A stretch of 64,000 nucleotides of DNA, taken from positions 94,393,739-94,457,738 of the forward strand of contig NC_086248.1 of the NCBI RefSeq assembly GCF_021018805.1, read 5' to 3'. This document shows positions 13,162 to 28,015 of the stretch, piece by piece. The DNA comes from Prinia subflava (taxonomy: Eukaryota; Chordata; Aves; Passeriformes; Cisticolidae). Every line of letters begins with the position of its first letter. Positions within the stretch are counted from its first letter, which is position 1. Below the pieces are notes generated by a model. The model saw nothing but the letters and a program-made list of their open reading frames with translations. It was not told the origin of the DNA and made no database searches. Both the position numbers and the translations under genes were made by a program.

Positions 13162-13285
13162 GAGTGAACTTCAAGAGTATGCAGAAATGAAGGAAAATGA
13201 GGAGAAAAGGAAAGACCTCGAAAAGAAAGAAAAGAAAAAGAAATACGAAGCCCGAAAGATGCATTACCTCCTTAGCACTGAGCAG
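13162..13285 (+). CDS. SPATA17: SPATA17 internal coding exon A (Lys/Glu-rich helix)
   Basis: This 124-nt exon is bounded by the acceptor TTATTACAG and the donor GTTGGT, a weaker donor than those of the other exons. The first base completes a split codon; 41 codons follow and the exon ends in phase 0. The peptide starts SELQEYAEMKENEEKRK and ends ARKMHYLLSTEQ. The last part matches mammalian SPATA17 (remembered as ARKMHYLLSTKQ) almost exactly. The middle is very rich in Lys and Glu and is probably a long charged alpha-helix following the IQ motifs, which are encoded upstream of this window. SPATA17 is a testis- and cilium-associated IQ-motif (calmodulin-binding type) protein connected with the sperm axoneme; that role is family knowledge, not visible here. 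The exon lies between two direct copies of a 62-bp repeat (8126-8187 and 14287-14348). Confidence 0.93.
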
Positions 13286-14286
13286 GTTGGTAGACCTGTC
13301 CCTGACAGCTCATGCAAACCACTTGGGCCCCCAGCCTGACAGAGATAAACTAGCAGGCTGAATGGGACATGACTTGTTGAAAAGATATCACAAAGACACT
13401 ACTTCGAGTTCAATTTAGTGCTTTTCTATAGGCAAGAGCAGGTACCATGACTATTCTGTGACAGTAGCTCATAGAGGCAGCATCAGCACTGCTGGCAGAA
13501 AGAGTCCAAGTCAGCAGTTTGATCTGCCACTGTGATAACACAACATGAAGGGCATAACCTCGCTTTAAAAACTCATTTTGACTGGCTTATTGTTGTGTTG
13601 CTGCACTTGTCAAGAACTAACAAGTTATTAAGCTGAGAAGGGATTTCATTTTTTTTCCCCTCTTTTTAATTGAGCTAATGCTTGCGTTGGTGCAGTGTTC
13701 TGCTTGTTTTTAGGATAGATTGTAAATGTGAGTTTTCAGCTAAAGCTTTTCTTAGAACTTCTTGGATCAGCTTATTTAGCATGATTGTTTTCACTCAAAA
13801 ATGCCTCATAAATTTTAAATATTTATTATTATTTTGTTTTGTATCAAAATTACTGGTATATTATTCCAAGCTTTCTTCTGCAAGCTGCTTTAAACAGACA
13901 GGTAAATATGCCTGTAAATATATCTTACAGAAATTTGAAACGATTGGTAAAACTTGTGGGTTTGCCTTTTTTTTAGTGCCTCTTGTAAACTTTTATAATA
14001 AGTAAGAGGCTTTTGTCTCCATTCTTCATGCAGATATGGAATTAATGTGAAATATTATTATGAACTAAATGCTTGCTTTTTGTAAGTTGTCAGTTATAAT
14101 CTGTGTTTAAGAACTGCTAATCCTAAAGAATGCAGGAAAAATACCATTACACTTAATGACAAAATATTTAATCTTCTCTTCTGTCTGGTAACTATCTGTG
14201 ATATATCCTGTAGACAGAAATGTGGTTTGATTACCTGGATATCAGTTATGAAAACTCAATGTGTAAATTTAATTTTTAATTAATGA

Positions 14287-14348
14287 TGTATAGATATATT
14301 TCATTGTTTTCCCAAATTTAATAGATTAAGTCAAAAAATGTTATCATG
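14287..14348 (+). repeat. 62-bp dispersed direct repeat, copy 2
   Basis: This copy matches 8126-8187 at 61 of 62 positions, in the same orientation, 6161 bp away. The two copies bracket SPATA17 exon A. Sharp ends without flanking similarity suggest a short copied insert or a fragment of an unrecognised repeat. Confidence 0.95.
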
Positions 14349-15647
14349 CCATATCAATAGCCCCCCTTTTTTTAAAAGCATAGGATAATATAAGTAAAAA
14401 ATAGCATTAAAAGTTTTCTCAGTGGCTGTTATACGAGGAAGCTAGCTATGACTGAAATTAGCTCACTATAATTTATTTTTCCATGTGTAGAGCTAGGAGA
14501 TTAGGAATAATCTGAGAAGTATTTTACAGTCTCTTAAATTGTAGAAAGTTCTTGTTTTGAATGTGCAATTTATATAAACACATGCAAAAACATTAATATG
14601 TGTACCTGAAGTACAAAAATTGTCTGGTTGGAGACATTGAGTGACTTGTGTTCTAGTAAGGTTTTAGTAAGCTCAGTTCACCTCCAATGATACAGGCCTA
14701 GCAGGCTTAAACAGTTAATAAGGAATAGCAAGGAGTGCCTCATTTCAGCTGTGGAGGATTGCTGGTAGAGGGCAGCAGTAACTGTTACGTTCTGCTGAAT
14801 TTGGGTTGGTTTGTGAATACTGAGACTCAGAGCCCTCAAAAGTTTTTCTTTGTCAGAGAACTGAACTCCAAGAACTGTCTTCTTTTGCAGTAGGTAAATG
14901 TAAATCAATTCAAAACCTACAGACAACTTGAAAACCAGCAAAGATATATTTGAAATTAACTACTTACTACAAAGTCTGTATTCCACAACTCCACATTGTT
15001 GTAGAATTTGGTATCTCACTAAGATACAGGACAAATTATTTCCATGCAGAATTTACTGATTTGATGCTTTGTGCCCAACATTTTACTCTCTGAATATCCA
15101 GTCTTCTGATCTGTCTACAGCTACGTCTTGCTGTTTTCAAAGAACAGTTAACTGGATTACAAGGACCATTTATCTCTCAGTAGAAACTGGCAGCAAAGTC
15201 AACACTTTTGAATGAGTCAAGAAAACATATTCTTAAGCAGGGCACATAGCAAATGAAAAGAGGACATTGGTGAGCTGGATTTATTGTGGAGTCAAGTGTT
15301 ACCTAAAGCCCAGTAAGTTACAGAGATGACCTGCCAAAGTTTGGTTCTCCTCCCCTTCTTTCCATATCCAGTGAGGTTCAGTGATGGAGCTGAGCCACCT
15401 CATGCATCAAGGCTGCAGGTGTTCAGACAGGTTATATGGAGAGCATTGAAAAATCTGTATTTTCAATAATTGTTTTTAATATATCCTATAGTATGGAATA
15501 TTTTTGTTTTAATACAGGCAAAAAGGGTGTTTACTTATTGACAGTAAAGAATTAAGGAGTTGTTGCTCCTCAATTTTTGTTAAGAAAGACATGTCAATTT
15601 TCATTCTTCCCTCCTGAGCTGAAGCCCACATCTCAGAAGTGTGTTTA

Positions 15648-15735
15648 TATATAAATACATCTGTATCTGTATCTTCATCTATGTCTATATCTTTATGTAT
15701 ATACAAGGCCTGTCTGTATCTTTATCTATATACAA
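15648..15735. repeat. Degenerate TATCTN hexamer run
   Basis: A series of CTGTATCTGTATCTTCATCTATG-like units with TATATAC stretches, interrupted by AAGGCCTG, makes up this low-complexity run. It is an old, mutated simple repeat. Confidence 0.75.
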
Positions 15736-18700
15736 TTCCTAATTGCTAACATTGTTTTACTTTCAAGAAGTAAAGCTGAAGAATGTGAGTGCCAGGAATG
15801 TACAGGGCTGTCTGGTATGGATGTAATAGCATGGCCTATGATTAATTTAGTGTTTTGTCCTTTTCATGAATTAACTTGCTATTCAAGCATTTGTTTCTTT
15901 CATGAACTGTTACTTTAAAAGAAAGACCACTTTCTGGTTGCTTCGTGCAAGAGATTCCAATGTAAAATCCAGCAAGAAATAAGTCTATGAGGTGGCAACT
16001 ATGGGACTTCCAAACCAAATTCAGTTTTAAAAATAGGAGTCCCTGTATTTCAGGTTTTAAATTTTTTATATAAAACAATCCTTTTCTTATGTGTTGTTTT
16101 GCCTTATCAGGCTGATAAATTTTGACTTTTTTATGAAGATAGCAAAAATTATATATTTAACAAGTTTTGTCCTTGTTAAGAATATTTCTTGTAATTTCCT
16201 ATTGGTAACACTATTTATTTTCACCGATTTTACCTGTTTCATCATGAACTGAATTGTGATTTCTAATTGAGACATGAAACTTACAGTAATTAAGTTTTTC
16301 TTCTTAGTCCAGAATCACAGTATGTTATTTCCACTACAGTGGTAATGATCCTTCTTTTTTTTTTTCCCAAAATCGTCATTAATAAATGAACTACTTATTA
16401 AATGTGGTTTTTCACACTTTCCATTTTTTCCATTATAAACATGTTTAGCTATGCAGATTATTATTCTATATCCCTGTAATTCCTCTTTCTGTATTAACAA
16501 CCTTCACTATATTTGAAGAGGTTCTTCTGCTCTTTGTCATATTTTCAAGGCCAACATTTGCAGTAAGGGCCATCCCCTGCCAAGTGCTGACAAATGACCT
16601 TTGAAGTCAACGACAAAGAAAAGCACTGAATACATTCATGGCACTTTGCAGAAATGACCATGCAATTTCTGAAGAGTTTGCTTGTGTTGAAATATGTGGT
16701 TGCATGATATCCTGTCATTGGTTTTTCCAGCCTTTCAAGAAATTTTAAAGTTGATCTTTGTCTTACAACGGTGATGAGAGTCAGGGGTATGACAATCTAA
16801 ATCCAGAGATCCTGTACTGAGCTAGAATGCAGACCTGTGTTGTTTTAGGTATCTGCTGACAGAGCAAGCAGCAATGCTAAGGTGATTCTGTGAGGGGGAG
16901 CAGGTGCATCAGCACCTGCAAGTCCACAATGGGATGGGGAGCAGAAGCCAGTGGTAACTGAAATACAGAGCAGAAGTGGTGTCCTGTAACATACTGAGTT
17001 CAGGAGAAGAGCCCTATGGAAGCAGCGTTCCAAGTGTCACAGCTGAAAAGGCCTTCTGTTGTTACAGTTTCTCCTGTCACTGAGGTGAGGATTGGAGAAT
17101 CACAAGAGCAACAGATTAGTTGCTTTATAGTTTATAGTTTTTTTCTATATAGCAAACAGTACTGGGTGAGGTAAAAGAGAATTTTAATTCTCTTTTCTCC
17201 CTTTCTTCTGTTTCTAAACAGATAAACACAATTACTTTTTGTCAGGCAAAATAAATGTGCAACTAGTCCAGGAAGCCAAATTTCTTTTGATCTGCAAAAT
17301 CTTGAGAGCTTTGTCACACAATTGCAGAACATACTTGTACATTTTTATTAGTGGGATGTTATACATGCATCACTTAAGCTTATCATTGCTGTGGCTGGTG
17401 GACTGAGTCACAGCCTCGTTTCTAAACCTGGACCTCCTGCTCTGTGATAAATCATGCTTAGAGTAGATGAACTAATACTGCTCCTCTGTTCTCTGGGAGC
17501 TTTGGTTCTGTCTGAATGCTTTAACTATTGAGACCTTAGAAAAATTAATCATGCTGTTATGTGTGTATGTCTACTCCTGACTTGTGTACAGCATCTTCTT
17601 TCTGTTAGCCCCTGACTAATTAGAAGACCTGATTGAGTCAGACTGAAGAAGACTCCTCTGCCAAGCATTTTTGACAGAGGCCAATGGCATGGCCTAAGGT
17701 AGAGGAATAAAGTGGAGCAATGGGGCAATATAATTACTGTCAAGAACACTCTCTCAGTTTCCAGAAAACTTGAAGGACTTGTAGTTCTTAGTTGCACAAC
17801 TTTCTATTTTTGTAATATTTAGATGTTCATTTTTTTACTCTATATTCCTTCAATTCCTGCATCTCTTAATACCCAGAGAAAGAATAACCTAGACAGGGGT
17901 GGGTTAAGAGATCTGGCACTAACACCAGTTCTCATTTTGTGCTTTGGTTGACTCTCCAGGTTCATTCTCCTTGCAGTGTTGTTTTGCTCATGCATGTTCA
18001 TTTCACAGCTTTGCTGTCTCTGATATTCTCTCACAGGAGAATATGCAACTGCAAAGTGCCTTATTCTTTCTCCACAATTTCATCTGGTTCTGGGGATTGA
18101 CTGTCACTCCAAGCAACACTGAACTCCATCACTTTTCAGCCTTCTTTAGCAAGGGACAGTTTTTCCTGATATCCTTGGACAGTTTGTGAACAGATACTGC
18201 TCATAAAATCCTGGTAATTAGAGTTGCAAGAGAAAAATAAAGTCCATGTGTAATAAGAAGGCTTTTTCATTGTAGAAGTTTTAGAAACTATGACATTCCT
18301 TTTACTAGCAGGACATGAGTTCTCTTTTTGGATCACAGTAGTTCAGTTTTCAGTGCATGCTTGAGTATGTCACCATCTCTCTGTTGAGTCAAGGCTAATG
18401 CATTTAGGTATGTGGCTGATTTTGGCCCACATTTATTCCCATTGAAATAATGCTTTGTAAAGAATTACTTGTAAGGATATTACAGCTGGTGCTATAAAAT
18501 AAGAAAGTATTTTGAATGGAACTAGTCTTGACTGAGATGATCCTTTCCAGGGAGACATAAACATGTGAGAAATAACCCTTTAGCTTTTAGATTAGCACCA
18601 TAAAAAACATTTTTTAAAAGGCCAAAAACCACACCTTAAGAATAATGCTCTGTGAGGAGGAAGGAAATGTTTGCTGTGAGTTACTCTCAAGTGAGTAACA

Positions 18701-21700
18701 GTGAAAAGTTCTGTCAGCAGCAAGAACCAAGTTTTTCCTTTCTTAGTCTCTCTGTAAATCTCCATAAGCAATTCCATTTTAGGTTAATAGGAACCATTTA
18801 GCAAACTTCTTTGGATTCTGTATTAGGGCTTTTGAATATAAAGGAAGTAAAAACCTCTTTTGTTTCTAAGAACAGTTTAATTTTGATTTTCTGTATTTAT
18901 TGTAGCTATCAAAATATCACTTCTGTCAATTGTTTCCATATTTGTTTAGCATTTTTCCATATTTATTTTCCATATTTATTTGCATTTGTCAGTTCCTAGA
19001 GTAAAAAAAATTGAATTCAAATTCTATTCAATGCTAAAGTATTCTTTTATTGAATTTTTCCTGTCAACAGAGATGGCAATTCATAAACATTACACTGACT
19101 GCCTTTGTCCCCTTTTTACATTACTGGAAATCAGGAGTTAATTCTGTTGAAGTTACTGCACTTATTCGGGTCTAAATGTCTAATGTTCTAAGTGAGAAAG
19201 AAAAAAGGCCACAAAATCCTTCCTGGAGCAGGTTAATGAATATTCAGGAGACACAACTGATTAATATGCTTCTAACCTAATGTGCTGTCCTGTAAGAACT
19301 TGAAAAACAATTGGTCTAAAATGACACTGTTTGACATCCACTCTGTCTCTGGACAGCTGGCAGTTTTATTCTTATAAAGGTGAAGACTCAGTGGATAAAG
19401 CCCTAGCCTTTGATCTTCAGATCCACAGTTTAAGAGACAAGGCTGCAAGTTTGGTCATTTGAGCTTAGTCCCGAGTGAACAGTCCACATCACAAAATGAT
19501 TATACATAATTTGTTGCTATTGGCAGTGTCTGTTCAGGAAAGGCCAAGGACTGAGCTAGCATGAAGAATGAATTAGCTCTTACCTTTTACATTTTATTTC
19601 CTCCCTCTTTACTGTTGTAATTTTATTATCCTGTCTCTAAAACATTCAGGGGATGAAATTATCATTCATTGTAAGTACTAATACTTCCTGAAGATGAACT
19701 AAAATAGTCAATTTTTTTTTCTATTCTAGGTGCCCCAATGAACATCCCCACCTATCCATGGGTGTTTAATATCCACTCATCATTTCTCTGCCAAGTAGTC
19801 AGATGTTTCTGAGTACTTTCCAAAGCTTGTACTGTAAAAAATCCTATTTAAATTAAAGAGGAGAGAGTGAGCTTTCTTAGTTCTCAGGCAGGCTTGCAGC
19901 TGCATTTAAATTGCACTTATATGTGAAGCACTTCATGCTGCAGCATTCTGTTTCTATTAAATATTATTTCCAAAGGATTCACAATTTACATTACATCCTT
20001 CTGACAGTACTTGTGACAGGTATATTTGATCAGCAAGCTTTCCTCGTGTATTCACTTCCCATTGGAAGGCAGATGTATCAGTCTATTCACAGGTATTCAC
20101 CCTAGGAAAATCATTCCCATCTTGTGCCTCATGGGGCACTGTCCACATCATCTCAGTTCACTCGGAAGGGATCTCAGTTCATTTTCCTTGATGTCCTGTC
20201 AGAAAGAAGGACAAGGTAAGGTAAACTGAAGAAGCTGGTAACAGAACTGTTTGTGATTCTAAAAGACATTGTACCTGAAGGCCAGCTCTCATTCCAAAAA
20301 TGACCTTTAAATGATTTGCACACACAATCAAAAATCTCCAGTTCTCTTAGGATCTGAGCCCAGCTCTTGCCCTTTGGGATAACTAATCTTGAGGACACAG
20401 AACTATAATTCTGCTACTCGACACAATATCATGGTGATGTAAAAAAGAGGGAAAGAGCTGATAACCGAAATGTATCTCCAGAGTCTATCTGGTGCACTTT
20501 TACTGCCAAAATAATTTAGTGACAAAACATACAGCTTTTCCAATTTTGCTCGTATTCTTTTCAATCAAACATTTTTGTTCTCTAGGAAATAGTGGTTATC
20601 TCCCTAGGGAGGACGAGTACAGTCAAAGCCAAAACTAAGATTGTAAACATAGTGATCTTCATGCCCAGAAATGGGTAAGTGTAGTTAGAGGACAGATGAA
20701 GTGCTGTCTGCTGACACCATAACCTATGTGAATTATTTCAGATGTTTCTTCCTGGTGTCAGTGAACAGTACTTCCCTCCCATTCACTCTTCTCTTAAGTC
20801 TCAGCCTAGCACAAGTGGTAAATGAAAGTGTTTCCAACAGAAATCAATGATTTCTCCTTTTGTCCCACTTTCCAGAAAACAAGATACTCACTTCCTATTC
20901 CTTGAAGGTAATCAGTGAATGACCTGTTAAGCATTATCTGTGACAGTATTGTAAACTCTGTTTTTCCTAAAGGCTGCCTGCTATAAAATCATTTCAGATT
21001 TTTTCTGATAACTGATTAACTATTCAAAGAAGTCAGAGTTTACACAAAATATTAATCTCTCATTACAAAGAGCTAAACACAGAATAAAATGTAAAGTTTG
21101 AGTGCTGTTTTCTGATTGATCCTATGCTACCTTAGTTTTTAAAGGTATGTCCTTGTAGACATGGCAATATTTCTCAGTTTCTTCTAGATACCTGATTACT
21201 AGCCATATCACACAAAGCTTGATATTATAACATAGTGACATCTCTGTATCTGCCATGTATTATAGCATTGAGCATTTCAGCCTTAGTCATTTAAAAAACC
21301 ACTAGCTAGAAGGTCCTTGCACTTAAACTGTCTTTTTCAGCATCTGAATTGCATAATCCCTATTTGTGTGGATTTTTTTCTAGGCAACAAACTTCATGCT
21401 CAATTCCTGTGGGTAGGATTAATGGCAGAGTTTAAAGGACAAGCTGTGTGATCTATCAAAAAGTGTACATGCTGAGATCTTAGAAGAACATGACCACATT
21501 TTATGTATTACTGTCTGTTGGGGTGCCAAAAGGGTTGGATTGCTGCAGAGTCAGAAAACGGGTAAGAATGAGTTATATATTGAATGCTAGCTGTGTGTAT
21601 GATACGGTAAAAGCATTTAAAGATGAATCTATACTGCAAGGAAATCACAATGCAGCACAATATCAGCTAAATACTTCACAGAGCCACATTCAGTAACAGT

Positions 21701-24700
21701 AGAACTCCACGGACATTCTTGAAATAGTTACTGGTATAAATTTGGTTGATGATGGTAGTCCATCTGGTATTTAACCAAGTTGATGTGAGCTATGGTTTTG
21801 CTCAGGTAATTTTTTTCTCCTGTTATATTAGGAGAAGTACATGGTAAGTAAGAGGTAATTGCATAAGAGAGAGTTTGGGAATGGTGTGGGAGAAGTCATG
21901 AAGATAAAATACTATGCATGTCTCAACAGCAAACCTTCCTGTTGATTAAGAAATGGCACTGATGGTATCCTTGCTTTAATGAGACTTCGAGATGAGTGAT
22001 GCACACACCACTTCTTTTGTTTTTCAGCTCTTAGGCAACAGAATAGTATAGTAAAGTAACAGTAGAGCTCTTCCATTAACTTGCACTGTTTATTCAATAT
22101 TCAGTGCTTTTGTTTAGTATCTAATATATACTGTTAATTTGGGAGTTGTGTCTGTCTTGCAAGTGACATGACAAACACTGTACATCTCCCTCTGTCTATT
22201 GTTTGCTTTGCTTTCAGTTTTTCCACTTCAACAATCTTTCAGTAAAGTCTTCATCTTTGTTTTGTTTTGGTTTTTTTTTCTGATTTTTTCACTCTTTTCT
22301 ACTAATTTCTGACTACATATACTAATCTGATTAATATGGTTCTGTTGCCTCATTATTCTTTCCCTATACAATATTATGACTGTTCATTAAAACTTCCCCT
22401 CATTGTTTATTGGTCTGATTGCAGACTGCTTTGTTAAACATTGTGCCACATTCTGAGTTTTTACTCATTGCCTAATCCTATAGGTTTACTGCAGCAAACT
22501 GTTTAATAAATCTATCAGCCTATGTCTGTGAGGGAATGCTCACATGTAAGCACAAAGCAACAGACATAAGGCACAAAGAAAAGCAATGAAATGATACATA
22601 GGTTGCACCTATGCAATTTTGAGAAGTAGAACAATTCTCTATTTAGCAATTATATCTTTGACAAAGGAAACCTCAATATGATTTCTATCTCTACCTGTTA
22701 TAAAGAGCTTCTCCTCTCTTCTGATGTATTGTTGCAGGTAACTTCTGGTGTTACAAAGTTGAAGATTCTAAGTGGTATAATTATAAGGATTTTTCTCAGT
22801 CCAGTTAGAAAAGGAGTGACTCTCAAGCAGATTTTTTGTACAAAGCTACTCTTTTCCATTATGACAATGACAATGAATGGAATTTTAATTTTAAATATAT
22901 AGTAATATTAAATATGTAGGTACGTGTTTTAAGTCTCTGAAAACTCACAAGATAAATAATTTTAGCCTCAAAATAGCTCTGTAAAGGAAGAAAATATGGT
23001 CTGTATGTTTACATTAGTTATTAGTTATTAGTTATTGAGACAGAGAAGAATAAATTCACCTTCAGAGATTACTTTTTAGACTAAGGTCTTTAATTACCAC
23101 TTACCCAAGGTGGTTATATAAACAGGTTTCTTTTCAGAGATTTGTATAATTTGTATATTATCCCATATTCAGCCTAGCAGTTCTTAAAGAGAAAATGATA
23201 ACAGTATAACAGAAATTTCCTGTTCCTACTTCTAAAATAAAGCCTTTCAGCAATTAAGTTTTATTTTTCTGCTTGTTTTGAAATCAGAAGTCAGATTGTA
23301 AGACAGTAAGAGAACTTTGAATGTGCTGTCCCTGCATGGTGTCTTCATCATAAGAGTGTTGTTTCCCATGCCATCACTCACTCATTCAAGTTATTATCCC
23401 TGATCTAGTCAGGTCATCAAGAGCCTGCGTCAGAATTAGATTTGACAGGGTAAGCCTCAGTCAGAGAGACAATCAATGAAAGGTGGATGCATTTTTGGGA
23501 TGCCTCTGCATCTGCTGGGCTGCTGTGTTTTGGATATTGTGCCACAATATTTCATGCAGTAAACTAAGATTATGTTTGTCTTTTGTCTTGGTGCCTAAAT
23601 GCCCGAGCAAATGGTACCTTTTTGGACACTCAATTACAGTGCTGTTTCCTGCAATTGAACTTAGTGCCTTGCATGTTTAGAGGTTGGTTTTATGGTGTGT
23701 GGCCAGGATACTGGACTTGACTATTTCCTTAGCACCTCATTGTATAGTCCATAAAATTGCTGCTTGGTTTACTTATACAAGTGCATTTAAACTGTGATTG
23801 CACTATTATTTTGATAACAAGCAAGCATTTCACAGATGAAAAGGACTGAACCAAGCTTTACAGTCTGAAGGCAGAATAACAATAATTAATGTTTCTATTA
23901 CTCTGTTTAAACAGAATATGTATTAAGCAGAAGACAGGTAATTAATCCCACTTGAAAGAAAAAACACTACTCATCACTCACTTATGAGTTCTTCAGTCTC
24001 TCCATAAAAGCAGGATCTCAAAGAAAGGTAAAATATCTTAGGTGCAATAACAGGCTAGATCCTCTGGTTCTTGTTTAGGTGAAATTCCTGAAAGTATATT
24101 TTTCAGGCATTAGAGGATCAGGCCTAAGAGGTAGCATTAGCTTAGTGAGAACTGAACCTATGTTTATAAAGCTGGGTGACATTTTTTTCTATTGTCAGGC
24201 ATGCTAAAGAAGTTTGATCTCAAACAAAATGTTAAATGGTATTTTTCCAACATCTGCATAAACTTTACAATGTATTTCTTAATTGTTAATACAAAACTCT
24301 GTTCACGTTAGTGAAAAGATCGCAGATTGTTGCTAGTAGAATACATTCTATTGTAGCTTAAATATTTTGATGTTTGGAATTTGAGTTCATGGACATAGTC
24401 TTATACTTGTTGCTAGAACAGTATTTATAGATTTTTTATAGATATTCTTTCTAAAATAAATCTCATATCTTGTCCTTTTATTTTCACTAAACAGGAAATA
24501 TTCTGAAAGTTTTAGAAGTTTAAAATTCCTTCTCTTTTAAGGACATGTTTGCAGCATTATATAAACATTTATTTCCTTGTGAAACATTAATGTTTTAAGG
24601 TATTTCTTTTCCCTCCTAGAGAAACTATATCTGGGGATTAACAGGATTGTTCACTGGAATTCATGTGGAAGCATAACTGCAGTAGCTGAGAAATGATCAT

Positions 24701-27700
24701 GTTTCCTTTTAGTTCTCAGCAAGAGTAATTGAATGTTGAATATCTTACTAAACGCTGGACTGTGACAGTGTGTTAACACTCCGACTATCTCCTAACAGCA
24801 GGGCAATTATTTGCTGAGTGGGATTTTTATAAATCCCCTGGCAGTAGTATGTCCTGATAATTATGATGAAGTGCACTGGTCAGTGTTGATTCAGCAATCC
24901 CATCTCTAGCAAATATTTCATTCACAGCTCTCCTTCATGCTTTTACTTTTATGGCTTTTAAAGATCTCTTACCTCTCCTCTCAGCTTGCTTAGGTTTTTT
25001 TACAAATTACAATAGAGCAAGAAAGAATTTTCAAGTTAAGTCTCTATTTTGTTGAAGTCTTTTCTTTCTCATTTAACTCCTTATTAAAAGACCAGAGTGA
25101 GAAAGTAGCACTTTATTTTGGTTCTAACTGTAACAACCACTTGCACAAGCTTCTGCCCTCAAAACTGGGTTTTTCAAGATTAAATTACTATTAAAAACCC
25201 CACATTTTTTGTTGTTTATGATATGATAGATATTGATTATTTCAGTCTTTCAGATTTCATATGAAAAAGTAATTAAAATAGAGCATATCTTTATTATTGC
25301 TTAGTTAAGTTACAGTAAAATATGTAAATATATCAAAATACACTTTCTATTGATTTAATGCTTACAATTTATCTTCAGCTCAACTTTGTCAATTTTTAAT
25401 GTTGCATGTATGTTATTTTTTGTAGCACATTAGCTATGCTGTATCTTAGGACATACTTGGTTTGCAATTTTTTACATAGACTTTAAAAGCTCAGCCAAGA
25501 AGCAGGAAAGAAGACTAAGACATAATTAATAAATAAATAAAAATTGCAGAATTTAGACTGCTCAGGATTTATTATGCCACTTGGGGTCACCTGTCTTTTC
25601 TGAGGAACTGTCCAGTTTAGTCAGCACAGCCTTGTCTTTCCCTTTCTACCTGCACCTTTCTCTTTCCTTTCTTCCTTCCTTTCTATTTCTTTTGCTGCTG
25701 CCTTACTTCACAGTTTAGCTTTCAAGGGAAATCCTTAATAATTTTCTTCCTTTATTCTGGCAAAAAAATAATTTAGACAGAAAGAAAGTTAATTCTTTCT
25801 CTCTGTATTGAAATGATAAACAGGAAAAGACAAAAAGGGATATTCTTTAGCATTGAATAAACACAGCATTAGCAGTGGAACCAATTCAGACTATAAAATC
25901 CCCAAATCTTTTCCTTGCTAATGTTTGTTAAATTATTATTTGTTTCTTTATGATTTTTTCTTCCTTTATATTTGACCATTAATTATAAAGATAAGAAAAT
26001 GATGGGGAGGAAACTAAATGATTGAGTGTTAGAAATGCAAAATGATTCAAAATATTAATGTATTGCTAAGGATGACTGGGTAACAAATGGTACATTTGCC
26101 AGTATGCTTGACCTGACACAATTAATATTCCAGGTCATGCTTGGGTTTCCATGATGGAAGGTCTGAGGCAGAGAATTCTAGAGGAAAATATATCTATTGT
26201 ATAACTCATTTCTCTCTCACTTTTTTACCCTTTTTTTTTTCTTTGCCCTGACGAGTCAGAACCACAGTCTTAAAAAAATGTATCTCTGCTTTCACACCTC
26301 ATTTGCCATATTCACCACTGGGCCACTGTTCACCAGAAGGGCCTGATGTAAGGAGGTCAGTACGAAGCTATTAGCAGAGTCCCCTCCTGAGATTTCTTTG
26401 GTCTTATTGAGGTGGAAGTTAGCATGACAGTACTGCAAATAACTCAGTGGTAAGTTTTTGAACAGTTAGCACAGATTTCCCCATAGTGTTTGTCACTTTA
26501 GAAAATTGTTCCTGGAAATGAGGTCCTGAAAGCTGGCTTTGACAGAGTCCCTTCTTAGTGTTGAAGAGCACGGCTACAGAAAAACGTGTCATTCTCCCTG
26601 CAGACCAGAGGTACATTTTTGTAATCTGTGGTAATATTTTGGAGCCTTATATATTTTCTTATGGACTAAAGGTGGGGAAAATATTGAAATCATAGTATGG
26701 GGTAATATCCAACACATATACTTTTCTACCATTGAAAAAGCAGAATTAAGTACAATGGTTTTGTAGATGAGTGAATATTTTATTAAAATAGGGAAGAAAT
26801 GAAATAATGCTTTTAATACATTGTATTTGTCTCAAGAAGATATGCAAATGTATTAAGTACCAAAGGCTTTGATCCCCCAAATTCTTAGATTTCTGCAGAC
26901 TGCCAGCTCCCTGCAAAGGGCAGAGTGAATAGGGTGTTCATCACCACATTGCACAGTGCAAGAAATTCCAAAAACAAGACTAACACTTGCAGAGATATTT
27001 TTAAAAAAGAATGGAAGCAATTTTTTCAGTGATTGATCTAAACTGGAAAGTAGAATCAAATTGATCCTCTTGTCTCTCCTACCAAACTTTAACAATTTTA
27101 AATCTAGGCCTAACCTTCTCACAAACCTTGGGGAATTTAGAGTAAATTAGTATTAATTTTATCTGTCTAGATACTAACTCTGTTGATTGCTCTGTTATGC
27201 ATTTTGTTGAACACTTGAACATATATAATTAAAATGTAAAGTAATTAAAGGATTGCTTGAAAAATCATTATTTAAATATGTATTTCGTAATCAATTTTGA
27301 CCCAGATCTTACAGAGAGTTTTGTCTGTAGAAGAAGCAAAATCTTTTAAAGTGTCCGGCTGGCCTCTCTAAACTACAAATCCATTTTCATAGTTGATATA
27401 ATATCTATATGCATTTAACCTGAGAGTATGTAAAAAAAGAGCAACAAAAGATGACTCTTTGTTAAGACACCTTTTCAGCAATAATAATTCCAAAGACACT
27501 GAATCAATGGATTTTCACATTTATTATGGCTAATTTTGGTTTCATTAAAAGTGCTAAAAGTCAATTTTATTAGTGCTCCTGGAGATATTCAGTAGCATTT
27601 CACAGTGTTTGAACCCTTTATGAACTATAGTTTTTTATTACTGCCAAACATTTAATCAAAGAAGCACAAAATAGAATATACACAGTATTTTAGCAGAGAT

Positions 27701-27996
27701 TGCAAAATGCAGTTTCAGAAAGCCATTTTACTCACAGAGACTCTTACACTATTTCTCAGTGTGACTAAAAGAAGACCTAGACAGAACATCAATTTAAAGT
27801 TATTCTTGCATTTAATTCTTCAGAGGAAGAACATTTAAATTATTTCAGACATTGTATTTTTACACTTTGGAGCAACAAACCCCAAACCTCAAACCTGTGT
27901 TATGTAGAGTTAAATAATCTAATTTAATTTTTTCATCTTTAATTTCTTTTTGGTAAAAAAAAATTAAAATACTTCCTCCTCAATTTGCTCTTCAAC

Positions 27997-28015
27997 TTTT
28001 TTTTTTTTTTTTTTT
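27997..28015. repeat. T homopolymer (19 nt)
   Basis: A run of 19 T lies in the intron between exons A and B. No retroelement body was recognised next to it. Confidence 0.95.
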
